Origin: JBLMZI01 sp050258755
GTDB taxonomy: Bacteria > Bacillota > Syntrophomonadia > Syntrophomonadales > DTU052
Assembly: GCA_050258755.1 (NCBI GenBank)
Contig: JBLMZI010000006.1
Span: 310,001-374,000, forward strand
DNA length: 64,000 nt
Direction: 5' to 3'
Positions 33,914-41,848 of the stretch are shown here, one piece after another (position 1 is the stretch's first letter; every line of letters begins with the position of its first letter). The notes beneath the pieces are model-generated. The model searched no databases, had not been told where the DNA came from, and saw nothing but the letters and a program-made list of their open reading frames with translations. A program made the translations under genes and the position numbers.

Positions 33914-35923
33914 TCAGGACTTCTTTTTTTCCAGTTCGTCCACGTGCCGGACGTATTCTTTCAGCTCAATCGCGCTTCGAACCCCTAGTTCCTTGCGGAT
34001 TTTTTCCTTCCGCTTCATTTCCTTGAACATCTGCCAGAGCAGCCGCTTGCCCTCCACGCTGCGAATCGCATCGCGCGGGGCCATGCCGCTGAGCGGCTTT
34101 AGATTCGAAGCGAACCATTTATCCAGATAAGCCCGCTTGAGTTCGGTTTCCAACTGAGGGTACTGTTTGCGGACATCAGCGGTAATCAGTTCGAAGATGC
34201 CTTCACAGCGGACCTCCATGCCTTCAAACGCAAGGGATTCCTTAATGCCGGTTTCAAAGCGTTCCCGGACCGCACCCAGTTCCCTTTCTCCGAAGGCCGA
34301 AACCGTGACCCAGTTGGGGCCGAGCAGGTATTCGGCCAACAGCAGTTTGCGGTCGCCGACGGTATATTCGTAAAAGACCTCGCAGTCGCTGGATAATTGG
34401 TAGGCCGATCCCACGCGCTCGCACAGTCTGGTTTTCACGCCGTCCCGGTCGAAGCAGGCGTATCGGGCGGTCAAAAACCGCAGCCCATCCTGGAAGAACA
34501 GCTCTTCTTCTTCATCAGCCAGCATGTCGTTGAAATTTAAATACTGTCCGGACAAATAACTGTAGGCGGTGATAATCTCCACGCGATGGCGGGAAACCGA
34601 CTGAACCGGCATGCTTTCCGCAGCCAGCATACCGTCTATTTCAGCGAGGTCTTCCGGTTCGCGGGCAATCACCACCAGTTCATCGCCATTGATAACGATA
34701 TCAGCCATGACACCGCTTAAAAAGTAGACCCCTTCGTCAGGCACCTTCTCATCCGATTTGATCACTCTGAGGTGAACTCCAAACGGAAGTTCGCCGACCT
34801 CGCGGATATCGTGAACCGTTTCCAGCACATTGAACAGGCTGTCAATGTCCAGGATGTCATAGACGGCGCATTCGACCTGGTCCTGCAGCGGGTTCCCTTC
34901 CCGGCCGTCACTGATCATCACCACCGTATCGGTCAGGATGTCCTTGATAAACCACCGGCCGCTCTCCCGGGCCAGTTCAAACGTCAATTCAGTGCGGTAG
35001 AGCTCTTCTTCGTCCACATGAACGCTGTAGGCTTTAACCAGACAGCGGTCTCTGCCGGTGCGCGCATCCAACGCATGCCCTTCTACCAGCAGCATTCCCG
35101 GTGCCAGGACTTCGGACAGCCGTTCGGGCGAAAGGCGCTGGTTTTCCTGCAAATCTCGGGTAACCGCATCGATATAGGCGGTATCTTTGTAACGCCAGGC
35201 GAAGAAAAACGTATTGACCAATTCTTTGGGGCCCAGTTCCGGACTGATCCGAGCCATGACCGCCGTAACGTCCGGCAGCTGAACCTGGCAGCCTTCTTCC
35301 CGCAGATACTTTCGATACAGGATTCGCCCTAGTGCAGGACGGGTCAGATGAACCACATTGCATTGGTAGGCCTGGTTGATCAGCAGACTGGCTTCCTCAA
35401 GGCTGATTTCGATCATGTCGGGAACGTTTTCCCGGTCTTTCCGGTACTCCACCACCGACATTTCCGAGATCACAAAAAAGCCGTGAATCCCGTCCGAATT
35501 AAAGGACAGAAAGAAACATTCGACCTCCAGCGTGCCTGGCTTGTCCCGCCATGCGACATCCAGCGTAAGCTGGCCGGTATGCCGGGTACGGGTGACATAC
35601 GCTTTGAAGAACTCCCGCTCCCGGGGCGCCGGCGGATTCGTCCGAACTCCTGCCATCTGCAGTTTTTCCAGCGCACGGGTACAGACCGCCTCCAGTTCCT
35701 TGCCGTACTCCTCGCGCACCAACTGGAAAAAGACTGCAATTTCGTCATAATAAAATGACGATAGCCCTTCCAGCACATGGGTCCGGGCATCGTACGGGAT
35801 CTCTTCAAGGATTTCCAGCGAGAGCAGCCGGCCTTCACTCGAATTCATGAGGCTTTGTATATCCTCACCAAGACTTTTAATCAGCGTCCTTGGGAAGACG
35901 CGCGGTTTCTTCCGGTTTTTCAT
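33914..35923 (-). CDS. Conserved hypothetical protein, 669 aa
   Basis: A large soluble acidic protein, no signal peptide or membrane helix. The start ATG has GGAG 7 bases upstream. Only the C-terminus is partly recognisable: KWFASNLKPLSGMAPRDAIR then SVEGKRLLWQMFKEM (about residues 600-640) follows the pattern W-x5-P-L-x-G-x-x-P-R-x-A-x4-E-G+ seen in the MbcA/ParS-like toxin-binding and SEC-C associated domains. The middle holds repeated alpha/beta stretches with no known catalytic motif. The last 25 residues are a charged helix. Function unknown; the ilv promoter begins right after its stop. Confidence 0.7.
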   Translation of the reverse strand: MKNRKKPRVFPRTLIKSLGEDIQSLMNSSEGRLLSLEILEEIPYDARTHVLEGLSSFYYDEIAVFFQLVREEYGKELEAVCTRALEKLQMAGVRTNPPAPREREFFKAYVTRTRHTGQLTLDVAWRDKPGTLEVECFFLSFNSDGIHGFFVISEMSVVEYRKDRENVPDMIEISLEEASLLINQAYQCNVVHLTRPALGRILYRKYLREEGCQVQLPDVTAVMARISPELGPKELVNTFFFAWRYKDTAYIDAVTRDLQENQRLSPERLSEVLAPGMLLVEGHALDARTGRDRCLVKAYSVHVDEEELYRTELTFELARESGRWFIKDILTDTVVMISDGREGNPLQDQVECAVYDILDIDSLFNVLETVHDIREVGELPFGVHLRVIKSDEKVPDEGVYFLSGVMADIVINGDELVVIAREPEDLAEIDGMLAAESMPVQSVSRHRVEIITAYSYLSGQYLNFNDMLADEEEELFFQDGLRFLTARYACFDRDGVKTRLCERVGSAYQLSSDCEVFYEYTVGDRKLLLAEYLLGPNWVTVSAFGERELGAVRERFETGIKESLAFEGMEVRCEGIFELITADVRKQYPQLETELKRAYLDKWFASNLKPLSGMAPRDAIRSVEGKRLLWQMFKEMKRKEKIRKELGVRSAIELKEYVRHVDELEKKKS

Positions 35924-36279
35924 GCTATTGCTCCAACCCGGGTCCGGGGTACCTTTTCGCGGATTCCGGACCTGGTATAACTTTTCACAAAGAATTACCT
36001 CACTTTATCACGTTTCGCTCGATTACCGCAAATCCGGAACAATTCCAATTTTCAGCCCGACAAAGTCGAAGCAAAGCGAAAGTTTTCAGAATTTTTTAGT
36101 TCACTAGGACTGGTCGAATAGGACCTTAACAGGTATCATGATGAAGGTTGTATCTTCATCATAGTCAGAATTCGACAATTGCCCGGTTCGCTGCCTATTT
36201 GTGTCGGGGCATTCAGCAGTCATCATCCGGCATGATGCAAACAAACAGCCTCTATATGAAACATGATCTGGGGGACGGC
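35924..36279 (+). other. Gene-free region with a 9-bp hairpin
   Basis: About 355 bases between divergent genes. The one clear structure is a perfect 9-bp inverted repeat ATGATGAAG-7-CTTCATCAT at 36138-36162, without a T-run, which might be an operator for a dimeric regulator upstream of the HD-GYP gene. No convincing promoter boxes are seen. Confidence 0.4.
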
Positions 36280-37380
36280 ATGCGTAGAATCAGCTGTGAT
36301 TTATTGCAGCCAGGTTTTATCCTTGGACGGACAATTTATACCATCGACGGCAGGGTTCTGCTTGCGGCCGGAACGGTGCTTCAAGATAGCCACATTGATC
36401 GGTTCCGCGAGCATGCCATCGCCTCCGTCTACATCACGGAAGAGCTGGACAGCGAACTGCCTCCGGTCTCTGGCATTGTGTCGGAAGCCGCCCGCCAGGA
36501 CACTGCGCATCTGGTGCGGGAAAGCATTCTTTCGCTGCAGGAATCGCGGCAATTGAACATCCGCGCGGTCGAAAAAATCGTGATCGACCTGATTGAAGAA
36601 CTGCTGGGCAATCCGCAGGTTCTGGTTCAGCTTTCCGAAATCCGTTCCTATGATGATCACACCTTTGATCATTCCGTCAATGTCGGTATCCTTTCCCTGA
36701 TGGTCGGCATTACGATGGGACTGAACCGCAGCAAGCTCAAGGAGCTCGGTATCGGCGCTCTGCTGCACGATGTCGGCAAGATTCGCGTCGATCAGCAAAT
36801 CCTGAACAAACCCGGCCTTCTGACTGCCGATGAATACGATCACGTCAAAGCCCACTCCGAACTTGGTTTTGAAATGCTGCGCGCCTCTGACGACGTTTCC
36901 CTCCTGGCGGCTCATATTTCCTACCAGCATCATGAACGGTGGGACGGCAACGGGTATCCGCGCGGCCTGGCCGGGGATCAGATTCACGAATATGCCCGCA
37001 TCGTGGCCACCGCGGACGTCTTTGACGCCTTGATGGCCGATCGCCCTTACCGCCCCGCATATCAAGCCAATCAGGCTGTGACCATCATTAACCGGCTGAC
37101 CAACACCCATTTTGAGCCTCGGGTGGTTTCGGCGCTGGTCAGTCATGTTGCGGTCTTTCCGGTTGGCAGCCTGGTCGCATTAAGTTCGGGAGAAATAGGG
37201 CTGGTGGTGGACGTCAAGCCGGATCAGCCGCAGCGGCCGCTGATCCGGGTCATTTACGATAAGAACCGGCGGCGCCTGAAAACGCCTCATGATATCGATA
37301 TGTCCCGCCTGACCACAGTGTACATCTCTCGGGTGGTCAGTGAACGGGAATGGGCCGAACTGAGACAGAACGAACAATAA
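36280..37380 (+). CDS. HD-GYP domain protein (c-di-GMP phosphodiesterase)
   Basis: 366 aa from the ATG at 36280, which follows CTGGGGGACGGC; the frame is open 44 codons further but those have no ribosome site. An N-terminal domain (about residues 1-60, LQPGFILGRTIYTIDGRVLL) common in such proteins is followed by HD-GYP: HSVNVGILSLM, HDVGKIRVDQQILNKPG, then HHERWDGNGYPRGL. All HD and GYP residues are intact, so c-di-GMP hydrolysis is expected. The last 70 residues form a small extra beta domain often found after HD-GYP. Monocistronic, with a terminator right after the stop. Confidence 0.9.
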   Translation: MRRISCDLLQPGFILGRTIYTIDGRVLLAAGTVLQDSHIDRFREHAIASVYITEELDSELPPVSGIVSEAARQDTAHLVRESILSLQESRQLNIRAVEKIVIDLIEELLGNPQVLVQLSEIRSYDDHTFDHSVNVGILSLMVGITMGLNRSKLKELGIGALLHDVGKIRVDQQILNKPGLLTADEYDHVKAHSELGFEMLRASDDVSLLAAHISYQHHERWDGNGYPRGLAGDQIHEYARIVATADVFDALMADRPYRPAYQANQAVTIINRLTNTHFEPRVVSALVSHVAVFPVGSLVALSSGEIGLVVDVKPDQPQRPLIRVIYDKNRRRLKTPHDIDMSRLTTVYISRVVSEREWAELRQNEQ

Positions 37381-37405
37381 CCGCCTGTTTTCCGCAGGCG
37401 GTTAT
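37377..37405. terminator. Terminator between the HD-GYP and amidohydrolase genes
   Basis: ATAACCGCCTG pairs with CAGGCGGTTAT over a 7-base loop, overlapping the HD-GYP stop codon and followed by TTATT. Confidence 0.85.
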
Positions 37406-37426
37406 TTATTGACCATTTATTATGTA

Positions 37427-38248
37427 CTATGGCTTGGCGGGATTCAGCTTGAGCAGGCGGGCAGCGTTTTGGCCGAGGATTTTTCTTTTGGTTTCCTCAC
37501 TGATCGGCAGCTGACCGAAATCATCCAGCATTTTCTCGGGGCCCGGCGAAGCCGGCCAGTCACTTCCGAAAAGAATCTTATCCCCATTCTTTTCGAAGTC
37601 CGGAAAATACTGAAGCAGCTTTTTCACTGGAAGCCCGCTGACTTCCAGATAAACATTACGGTGCAGCCGGCTCAGGAAGAACGCTTCATCATACCAGAAA
37701 CCGCGGCCGGCGTGGGCCAAAACGATCTTCAGATCCGGAAAATCGACGGCGAGGTCATCCATATACAACGGATTGCCGTATTTCATCCGCGAACCGGGAA
37801 AAGTCGAGGAGCCGGTATGAAACATGACCGGAACATCTAATTCCTGCGCCTTGGCATAGACCGGGTACAAGCGCGGTTCGTTGGGATAAAACTGCCAGTA
37901 GGTCGGATAGAGCTTGATCCCCTTGAATCCCCGCTCGGTCATCGCATGCTCCACGTCAAGTTCCGGCCGGAACGTAAAGTGGGGATTAAAGGTAAAAAAC
38001 GGCAGCAGCCGGTTGGACTGCGCACATTTCTTTTCGACGAAGTCAACCGTTTCAATCGTTGTCATCACCACCGAATAGGCGATCCCAAGCCGATCCATGT
38101 AGGCGATATACTTGTCGACACTCACCTCGTCATCGTCATCCAGCAATTTTTGAAAGCTGTTGGTCTCCTGAAATTGCCGCGCCATAACGATGTTTCCTTC
38201 ATACCAGGTGTCTTTTGAGCCGATGTGTACGTGAAAATCGATCATCAT
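37427..38248 (-). CDS. Amidohydrolase-family metal-dependent hydrolase
   Basis: 273 aa, Amidohydrolase_2 type TIM barrel. The metal motif HxH is IDFHVHIG at the N-terminus; further ligands are His in VMFHTGSS near residue 155, His in VLAHAGRG near 195 and Asp in LFGSDWP near 243. The family includes decarboxylases and lactonases; substrate unknown. The start ATG has GGGG at a suitable distance. Encoded alone, divergent from the small membrane protein. Confidence 0.83.
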   Translation of the reverse strand: MMIDFHVHIGSKDTWYEGNIVMARQFQETNSFQKLLDDDDEVSVDKYIAYMDRLGIAYSVVMTTIETVDFVEKKCAQSNRLLPFFTFNPHFTFRPELDVEHAMTERGFKGIKLYPTYWQFYPNEPRLYPVYAKAQELDVPVMFHTGSSTFPGSRMKYGNPLYMDDLAVDFPDLKIVLAHAGRGFWYDEAFFLSRLHRNVYLEVSGLPVKKLLQYFPDFEKNGDKILFGSDWPASPGPEKMLDDFGQLPISEETKRKILGQNAARLLKLNPAKP

Positions 38249-38391
38249 GATATCGCCCCGCTTTGTTCCGACTATATTTCCATTGTAAGCCTTCTTTGGA
38301 GCCTTCTCAAACCATCACCATCGGTTTCCTTCCCCAAAGGACAATATTCTGTCAGGATCGGGCTCACAATAAAGCAAAAAGGGGGATGACA

Positions 38392-38544
38392 ATGTCAAAA
38401 ATCAAGAGTTACCGCGACCAGGAAGACTCCGGGTTTCATTATGAGCAGCTGGCGATTCCCTGGGCTTTCGTAAACGGCCTGTTTCTCGGCGGCTGGCTCC
38501 TGCGTAAAGGCCGCGAATACTGGGAAAATGGACCCCGGGACTAA
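38392..38544 (+). CDS. Small 50-residue protein
   Basis: ATG at 38392 with AGGGGG 6 bases upstream. The sequence starts MSKIKSYRDQEDSGFHYEQL and ends with a short hydrophobic stretch (WAFVNGLFLGGWLLRKGREY), so it may touch the membrane. An ATG two codons earlier abuts the ribosome site. No family recognised. A good terminator follows. Confidence 0.6.
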   Translation: MSKIKSYRDQEDSGFHYEQLAIPWAFVNGLFLGGWLLRKGREYWENGPRD

Positions 38545-38574
38545 TCAAAGAAAGATCGTCACTCGCACAAAAAC

Positions 38575-38597
38575 GGGCCGCCCGATCGGGGCGGCCC
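38575..38597. terminator. Terminator between small protein and CoA-disulfide reductase genes
   Basis: GGGCCGCCC pairs with GGGCGGCCC over GATCG, with TTGTTTT on one side and A-rich sequence on the other; it serves both convergent genes. Confidence 0.85.
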
Positions 38598-38623
38598 TTG
38601 TTTTCGTCTCGTTTCGGACAGGA

Positions 38624-40279
38624 TCAGCCATTGATTGCCGGCTCGTAGGTCAACCAGCCGCCGCTTAAGTTTTTCACATCCTTAAAACCATGCTGCGTCA
38701 GAATCCGCGATGCCAGGTAACCGCGCAGACCCACCCGACAGAAAATCAGCAGCGGTCGATCCGCCGGCAGTTCGCTCAGCCGTTCGCGCAGTACGTCCAC
38801 CGGGATATTGATTGATCCGGGGATGGTTTCCTCACGAAATTCGGCCGGTGTTCTTACATCAACCAGAATCCCGCCTTTGGCTGCAAGATCCTGGACCTCA
38901 TGCCAGTGAAAGACCGCCATGTCACCACGAATGATATTCCCGGCCACATACCCGGCCATGTTCACCGGGTCTTTGGCTGATGAAAACGGGGGTGCGTAGG
39001 CCAGTTCAAGTTCCTGAAGGTCGAACACGGTCAGGTTTTTGCGGATGGCGGCTGCCAGGACGTCGATCCGCTTGTCGACCCCTTTGGCGCCGATAATCTG
39101 GGCCCCGAGGATGGCGCCGTTCTCCGGATCAAAGATGAGCTTCATGGCCATCGGAACGCCGCCGGGATAGTAAGTCGCATGCGCGGCCGGGTGCGTATAG
39201 GAGACCTGATATTTGCGGCCCGCGGCCCGCAGCCTTTTTTCGTTCATCCCGGTATTCGCGATGACCAGGTCAAACAACTTGGCGATCGCTGTTCCCAGCG
39301 TGCCTTCATATTTGGCCTCTCGTCCACAAATAATGTCAGCCACCAGCCGTCCCTGCCGGTTCGCGGGTCCGGCCAGCGGAATCAAGGCCGGCTGCCCCCC
39401 AACGAAGGAACGGACTTCAATCGCGTCACCCACCGCATAGACCGCTTCGTCTGACGTGCGCAGGTGCTCATCCACGGCAATACCGCCGGTGGCCCCAAGG
39501 GCGAGCCCGGCTTCCGCCGCCAAGGCCGTTTCCGGCTGGTTTCCGGCCCCGACAATGACCATGTCGGCCCGCAGTTCCTTCCCGCTGGCCAGCCGTACCG
39601 CGGTAACCTGCTCAATTTCAACCAGTTCGGTAACCTGTTCGGATAAAAACAGCTCCACACCCTGCCGGCGCAAAACCCGATGAACTAAGGCCGCCATTTC
39701 GGGATCCAACGGCGGCATCACCTGGGCGGACATCTCAACCAGCGAAACCTGAACCCGGTGTTCGAGCAGGTTTTCAACCATCTCAAGACCGATAAACCCT
39801 CCGCCAACGACGACCACGTGCTCGGGCCGCTGCTGTTCAATCCATTGCTTAATCCGGTCACTGTCCGGAACGTTTCGTATGGTGAACACGCTCGGGAGCG
39901 TAACCCCCGGAATATTTGGGAGCAATGGCCGCGCGCCCGGCGACAGGATGAGCACATCGTAGCGTTCCGTATACGTGTTGCCGCTTTGCAGGTCACGGAC
40001 TTCCACGGTTTTGGCCTCGCGGTTAATGCGAATCACTTCGCTTAAGACCCGCACGTCGAGGCCGAACCGGCGGCTCATACCCTGGGGCGTCTGCACCAGC
40101 AGTTTGTAGCGGTCATTGATCACGTTACCGACATAGTATGGCAGCCCGCAGTTGGCGTAGGAAATATCCGGGCCGCGTTCAAACATGATGATTTCAGCAT
40201 CTTCATCGAGGCGCCTGAGCCGGGCAGCCGCGCTTGCCCCGCCGGCGACACCGCCGACAATCACAATCCGTTTTTTCAT
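38624..40279 (-). CDS. CoA-disulfide reductase / NADH oxidase with C-terminal rhodanese domain
   Basis: 551 aa. The FAD motif VGGVAGGASAAARLRRLDED opens the protein; SYANCGLPYYVG near residue 40 carries the single active-site Cys of the CoADR family; NAD motif VVVGGGFIGLEMVENLLEH near 155; VYAVGDAIEV near 280. From about 455 a rhodanese domain ends with the catalytic Cys in LLIFCRVGLRGYLA. Such fusions reduce CoA persulfides or polysulfide with NAD(P)H. A CsoR/CstR-type dyad in its promoter supports a reactive-sulfur role. Confidence 0.9.
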   Translation of the reverse strand: MKKRIVIVGGVAGGASAAARLRRLDEDAEIIMFERGPDISYANCGLPYYVGNVINDRYKLLVQTPQGMSRRFGLDVRVLSEVIRINREAKTVEVRDLQSGNTYTERYDVLILSPGARPLLPNIPGVTLPSVFTIRNVPDSDRIKQWIEQQRPEHVVVVGGGFIGLEMVENLLEHRVQVSLVEMSAQVMPPLDPEMAALVHRVLRRQGVELFLSEQVTELVEIEQVTAVRLASGKELRADMVIVGAGNQPETALAAEAGLALGATGGIAVDEHLRTSDEAVYAVGDAIEVRSFVGGQPALIPLAGPANRQGRLVADIICGREAKYEGTLGTAIAKLFDLVIANTGMNEKRLRAAGRKYQVSYTHPAAHATYYPGGVPMAMKLIFDPENGAILGAQIIGAKGVDKRIDVLAAAIRKNLTVFDLQELELAYAPPFSSAKDPVNMAGYVAGNIIRGDMAVFHWHEVQDLAAKGGILVDVRTPAEFREETIPGSINIPVDVLRERLSELPADRPLLIFCRVGLRGYLASRILTQHGFKDVKNLSGGWLTYEPAING

Positions 40280-40338
40280 TCGTCAATCCCTCCAGCTTTG
40301 CGGCATCCATTTTATAGTATCGTCTTCCAGATATCATT

Positions 40339-40355
40339 ATACCCCCCCAGGGTAT
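40339..40355 (-). promoter_or_regulatory. Candidate CsoR/CstR-family operator
   Basis: ATACCC-5-GGGTAT, the dyad shape of CsoR/CstR repressor sites, overlaps a TATAAT (40336-40341, minus strand) in the promoter region of the CoA-disulfide reductase. It is centred in a wider dyad CCAGAT..ATCTGG (40327-40372). The regulator gene itself is not in the window. Confidence 0.6.
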
Positions 40356-40513
40356 GCTGATATCTTATCTGGTTTATCGCCCGAATGCAATCCAAAGTTT
40401 CTTCGGTCGGGAAGTTGGCCAATCCCGTTTCATTTTTCCACAGTTCCCGTTCAACAACCGTCGCCAAATTGTTGTATGATAAAAAAAAGAATGAATCCGG
40501 AGGTTATCTGAAC

Positions 40514-41305
40514 TTGCTGACAGTAACCCGGCACCGGGAGGTGCTTGCCGTTCACGCGCAGTCAACCTTCGCCCGCTTTGGCGTCGGCGTCTACGCTTAT
40601 GCTTTGGATGGCGTTCTGATCGATTCCGGTCCGAACAGCCTTCAGCAGGAGCTTGCCGCCTTTTATTCCGGAATTCCGGTCGAAAAGCTGCTGCTGACCC
40701 ATGCCCATGAGGATCATTCGGGCATGGCTTCCTGGCTGGAAAAGCATAAAACGGCTTTGATTATGATCCATCCCGATTTGAGCGCCTCAACCTCAAAACG
40801 CGGTTTTATCCCCATGTACCGGCAGTTTATCTGGGGTGCCTCGCGGCCCTTTCAATCAACGCCCTGCCCGCCGGTCGTGGACACCGGGCACTATACGTTA
40901 CAGGCGATTGAAACGCCGGGACACGCGCCCGGGCATCTTGCCTTTTTTGAAAAAACGAACGGCTGGCTCTTTGGCGGCGATCTCTTTATCGGTGCCCGGC
41001 AGGACGGCTGGATGTCTCAGGAATCAGTCCCGCAGCACATCCAGTCTCTTCAGCGGGTCCTTTCGCTGGATTTTGATACGCTTTTTTCCGGGCATGCGGG
41101 CATCGTTTCCGATGCCAAACGCGTTCTGTCCCGGAAACTGGCTGAACTCGAGGAACTTCGGTCTACGGTTCTCGATCTGGTCAAGACCGGACTGAATCCC
41201 CGGCAGATCAACCGGAAGCTGTTTCCCGCAGGTTCACCGCTAACCTATTTTTCGCAGGGAGACATTTCTACTTACCACTTGATCCGTTCGATTTGCGAGG
41301 CCTGA
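40514..41305 (+). CDS. Metallo-beta-lactamase fold hydrolase
   Basis: About 263 aa. The zinc motif THAHEDHSG near residue 68 fits HxHxDH with one substitution by Glu in the fourth position; further ligands are His in TPGHAPGHL near 140, Asp in FGGDLFIG near 160 and His in FSGHAG near 200. The family covers thioesterases, glyoxalase II-like and persulfide-handling enzymes; exact substrate unknown. TTG at 40514 is chosen because GGAGGT lies 9 bases upstream; the frame is open further left without a ribosome site. It diverges from the CoA-disulfide reductase across the CstR-like operator, so a shared sulfur role is possible. Confidence 0.82.
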   Translation: MLTVTRHREVLAVHAQSTFARFGVGVYAYALDGVLIDSGPNSLQQELAAFYSGIPVEKLLLTHAHEDHSGMASWLEKHKTALIMIHPDLSASTSKRGFIPMYRQFIWGASRPFQSTPCPPVVDTGHYTLQAIETPGHAPGHLAFFEKTNGWLFGGDLFIGARQDGWMSQESVPQHIQSLQRVLSLDFDTLFSGHAGIVSDAKRVLSRKLAELEELRSTVLDLVKTGLNPRQINRKLFPAGSPLTYFSQGDISTYHLIRSICEA

Positions 41306-41317
41306 GACTTGTTGATA

Positions 41318-41338
41318 AGGCCGGGCAGTGCCCGGCCT
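41318..41338. terminator. Terminator between the lactamase-fold and ArsC-like genes
   Basis: AGGCCGGGC pairs with GCCCGGCCT over AGT. T-run is weak, so efficiency is uncertain. Confidence 0.65.
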
Positions 41339-41356
41339 CTAATCTTGTTATTCATT

Positions 41357-41716
41357 TTATTTCACACCGGTCAGTTTCCTGTATTCTTCCTCCTTAAACC
41401 CAACCGACAGATTCTTCCCGGCCACGAGGATCGGACGGACCATGATTCTCGGATTGCTTCCAATCAATACAGCCGCAGCCGCGGCATCCATACCCTCCAA
41501 CTCCGGCATGAGCTGCTTGAATGCCTGACTCTTTCGGTTGACAAGGTTGACCACTTCCATGCCTCCGAGCCCGGCAAGCTGCTGAAGCTCGGCAAGCCCT
41601 GGCGGAACTTTCAGAACATCCCGGTATTCAAATTCGACTTCATGCTGCGAAAGCCACGCTTTCGCCTTCTGGCACGTGACTCAACTGTTCACGCAATAAA
41701 AGACTGTTTTCGCCAT
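41357..41716 (-). CDS. ArsC/Spx-family thioredoxin-fold protein, probable selenoprotein (UxxC)
   Basis: 119 aa if the in-frame TGA at 41681-41683 is read as selenocysteine. It starts at the ATG 41716 (GGAAGGTG upstream): MAKTVFYCVNS, then U, then VTCQKAKAWLSQHEVEFEY. The TGA falls exactly on the first redox cysteine of the CxxC motif of this family (S-C-x-x-C-x-K-A in Spx/ArsC-like proteins). The rest is intact: NPRIMVRPILVAGK and VGFKEEEYRKL are the C-terminal family signature. The frame continues without shift for 107 codons. A hairpin directly after the TGA could be a bacterial SECIS. The alternative is a nonsense mutation, but nothing else is decayed. Annotation tools will call only the part from 41560. 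Confidence 0.8.
41653..41680 (-). promoter_or_regulatory. Candidate SECIS hairpin after the TGA codon
   Basis: Starting at the base after TGA, GTCACG pairs with CGTGGC (one G-U pair), with an inner GCC/GGC stem and an AGAA tip about 11-14 bases from the TGA. The position and shape fit a bacterial SECIS, though these vary too much among species for a firm call. Confidence 0.5.
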
Positions 41717-41778
41717 ACGTTCACCTTCCTTTCAAGGCTTTTTACTTCGACAGGGTGCTTTGAATTCCCTGCGAATAA

Positions 41779-41804
41779 AGGGCTTCCCGGATCCGGGAAG
41801 CCCT
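41779..41804 (-). terminator. Terminator of the metal ATPase gene
   Basis: AGGGCTTCCCGG pairs perfectly with CCGGGAAGCCCT over two bases; TTTATT follows on the minus strand. Confidence 0.85.
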
Positions 41805-41848
41805 CATTCTGTTGCTGATTGATTTCCATTCGGTTGTTTATATCCCGG

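Noticed and set aside
41357..41560. The short 67-aa ORF as the complete gene
   Set aside because: It starts inside a thioredoxin fold and lacks the redox motif; the same frame continues upstream through one TGA to an ATG with a proper ribosome site.
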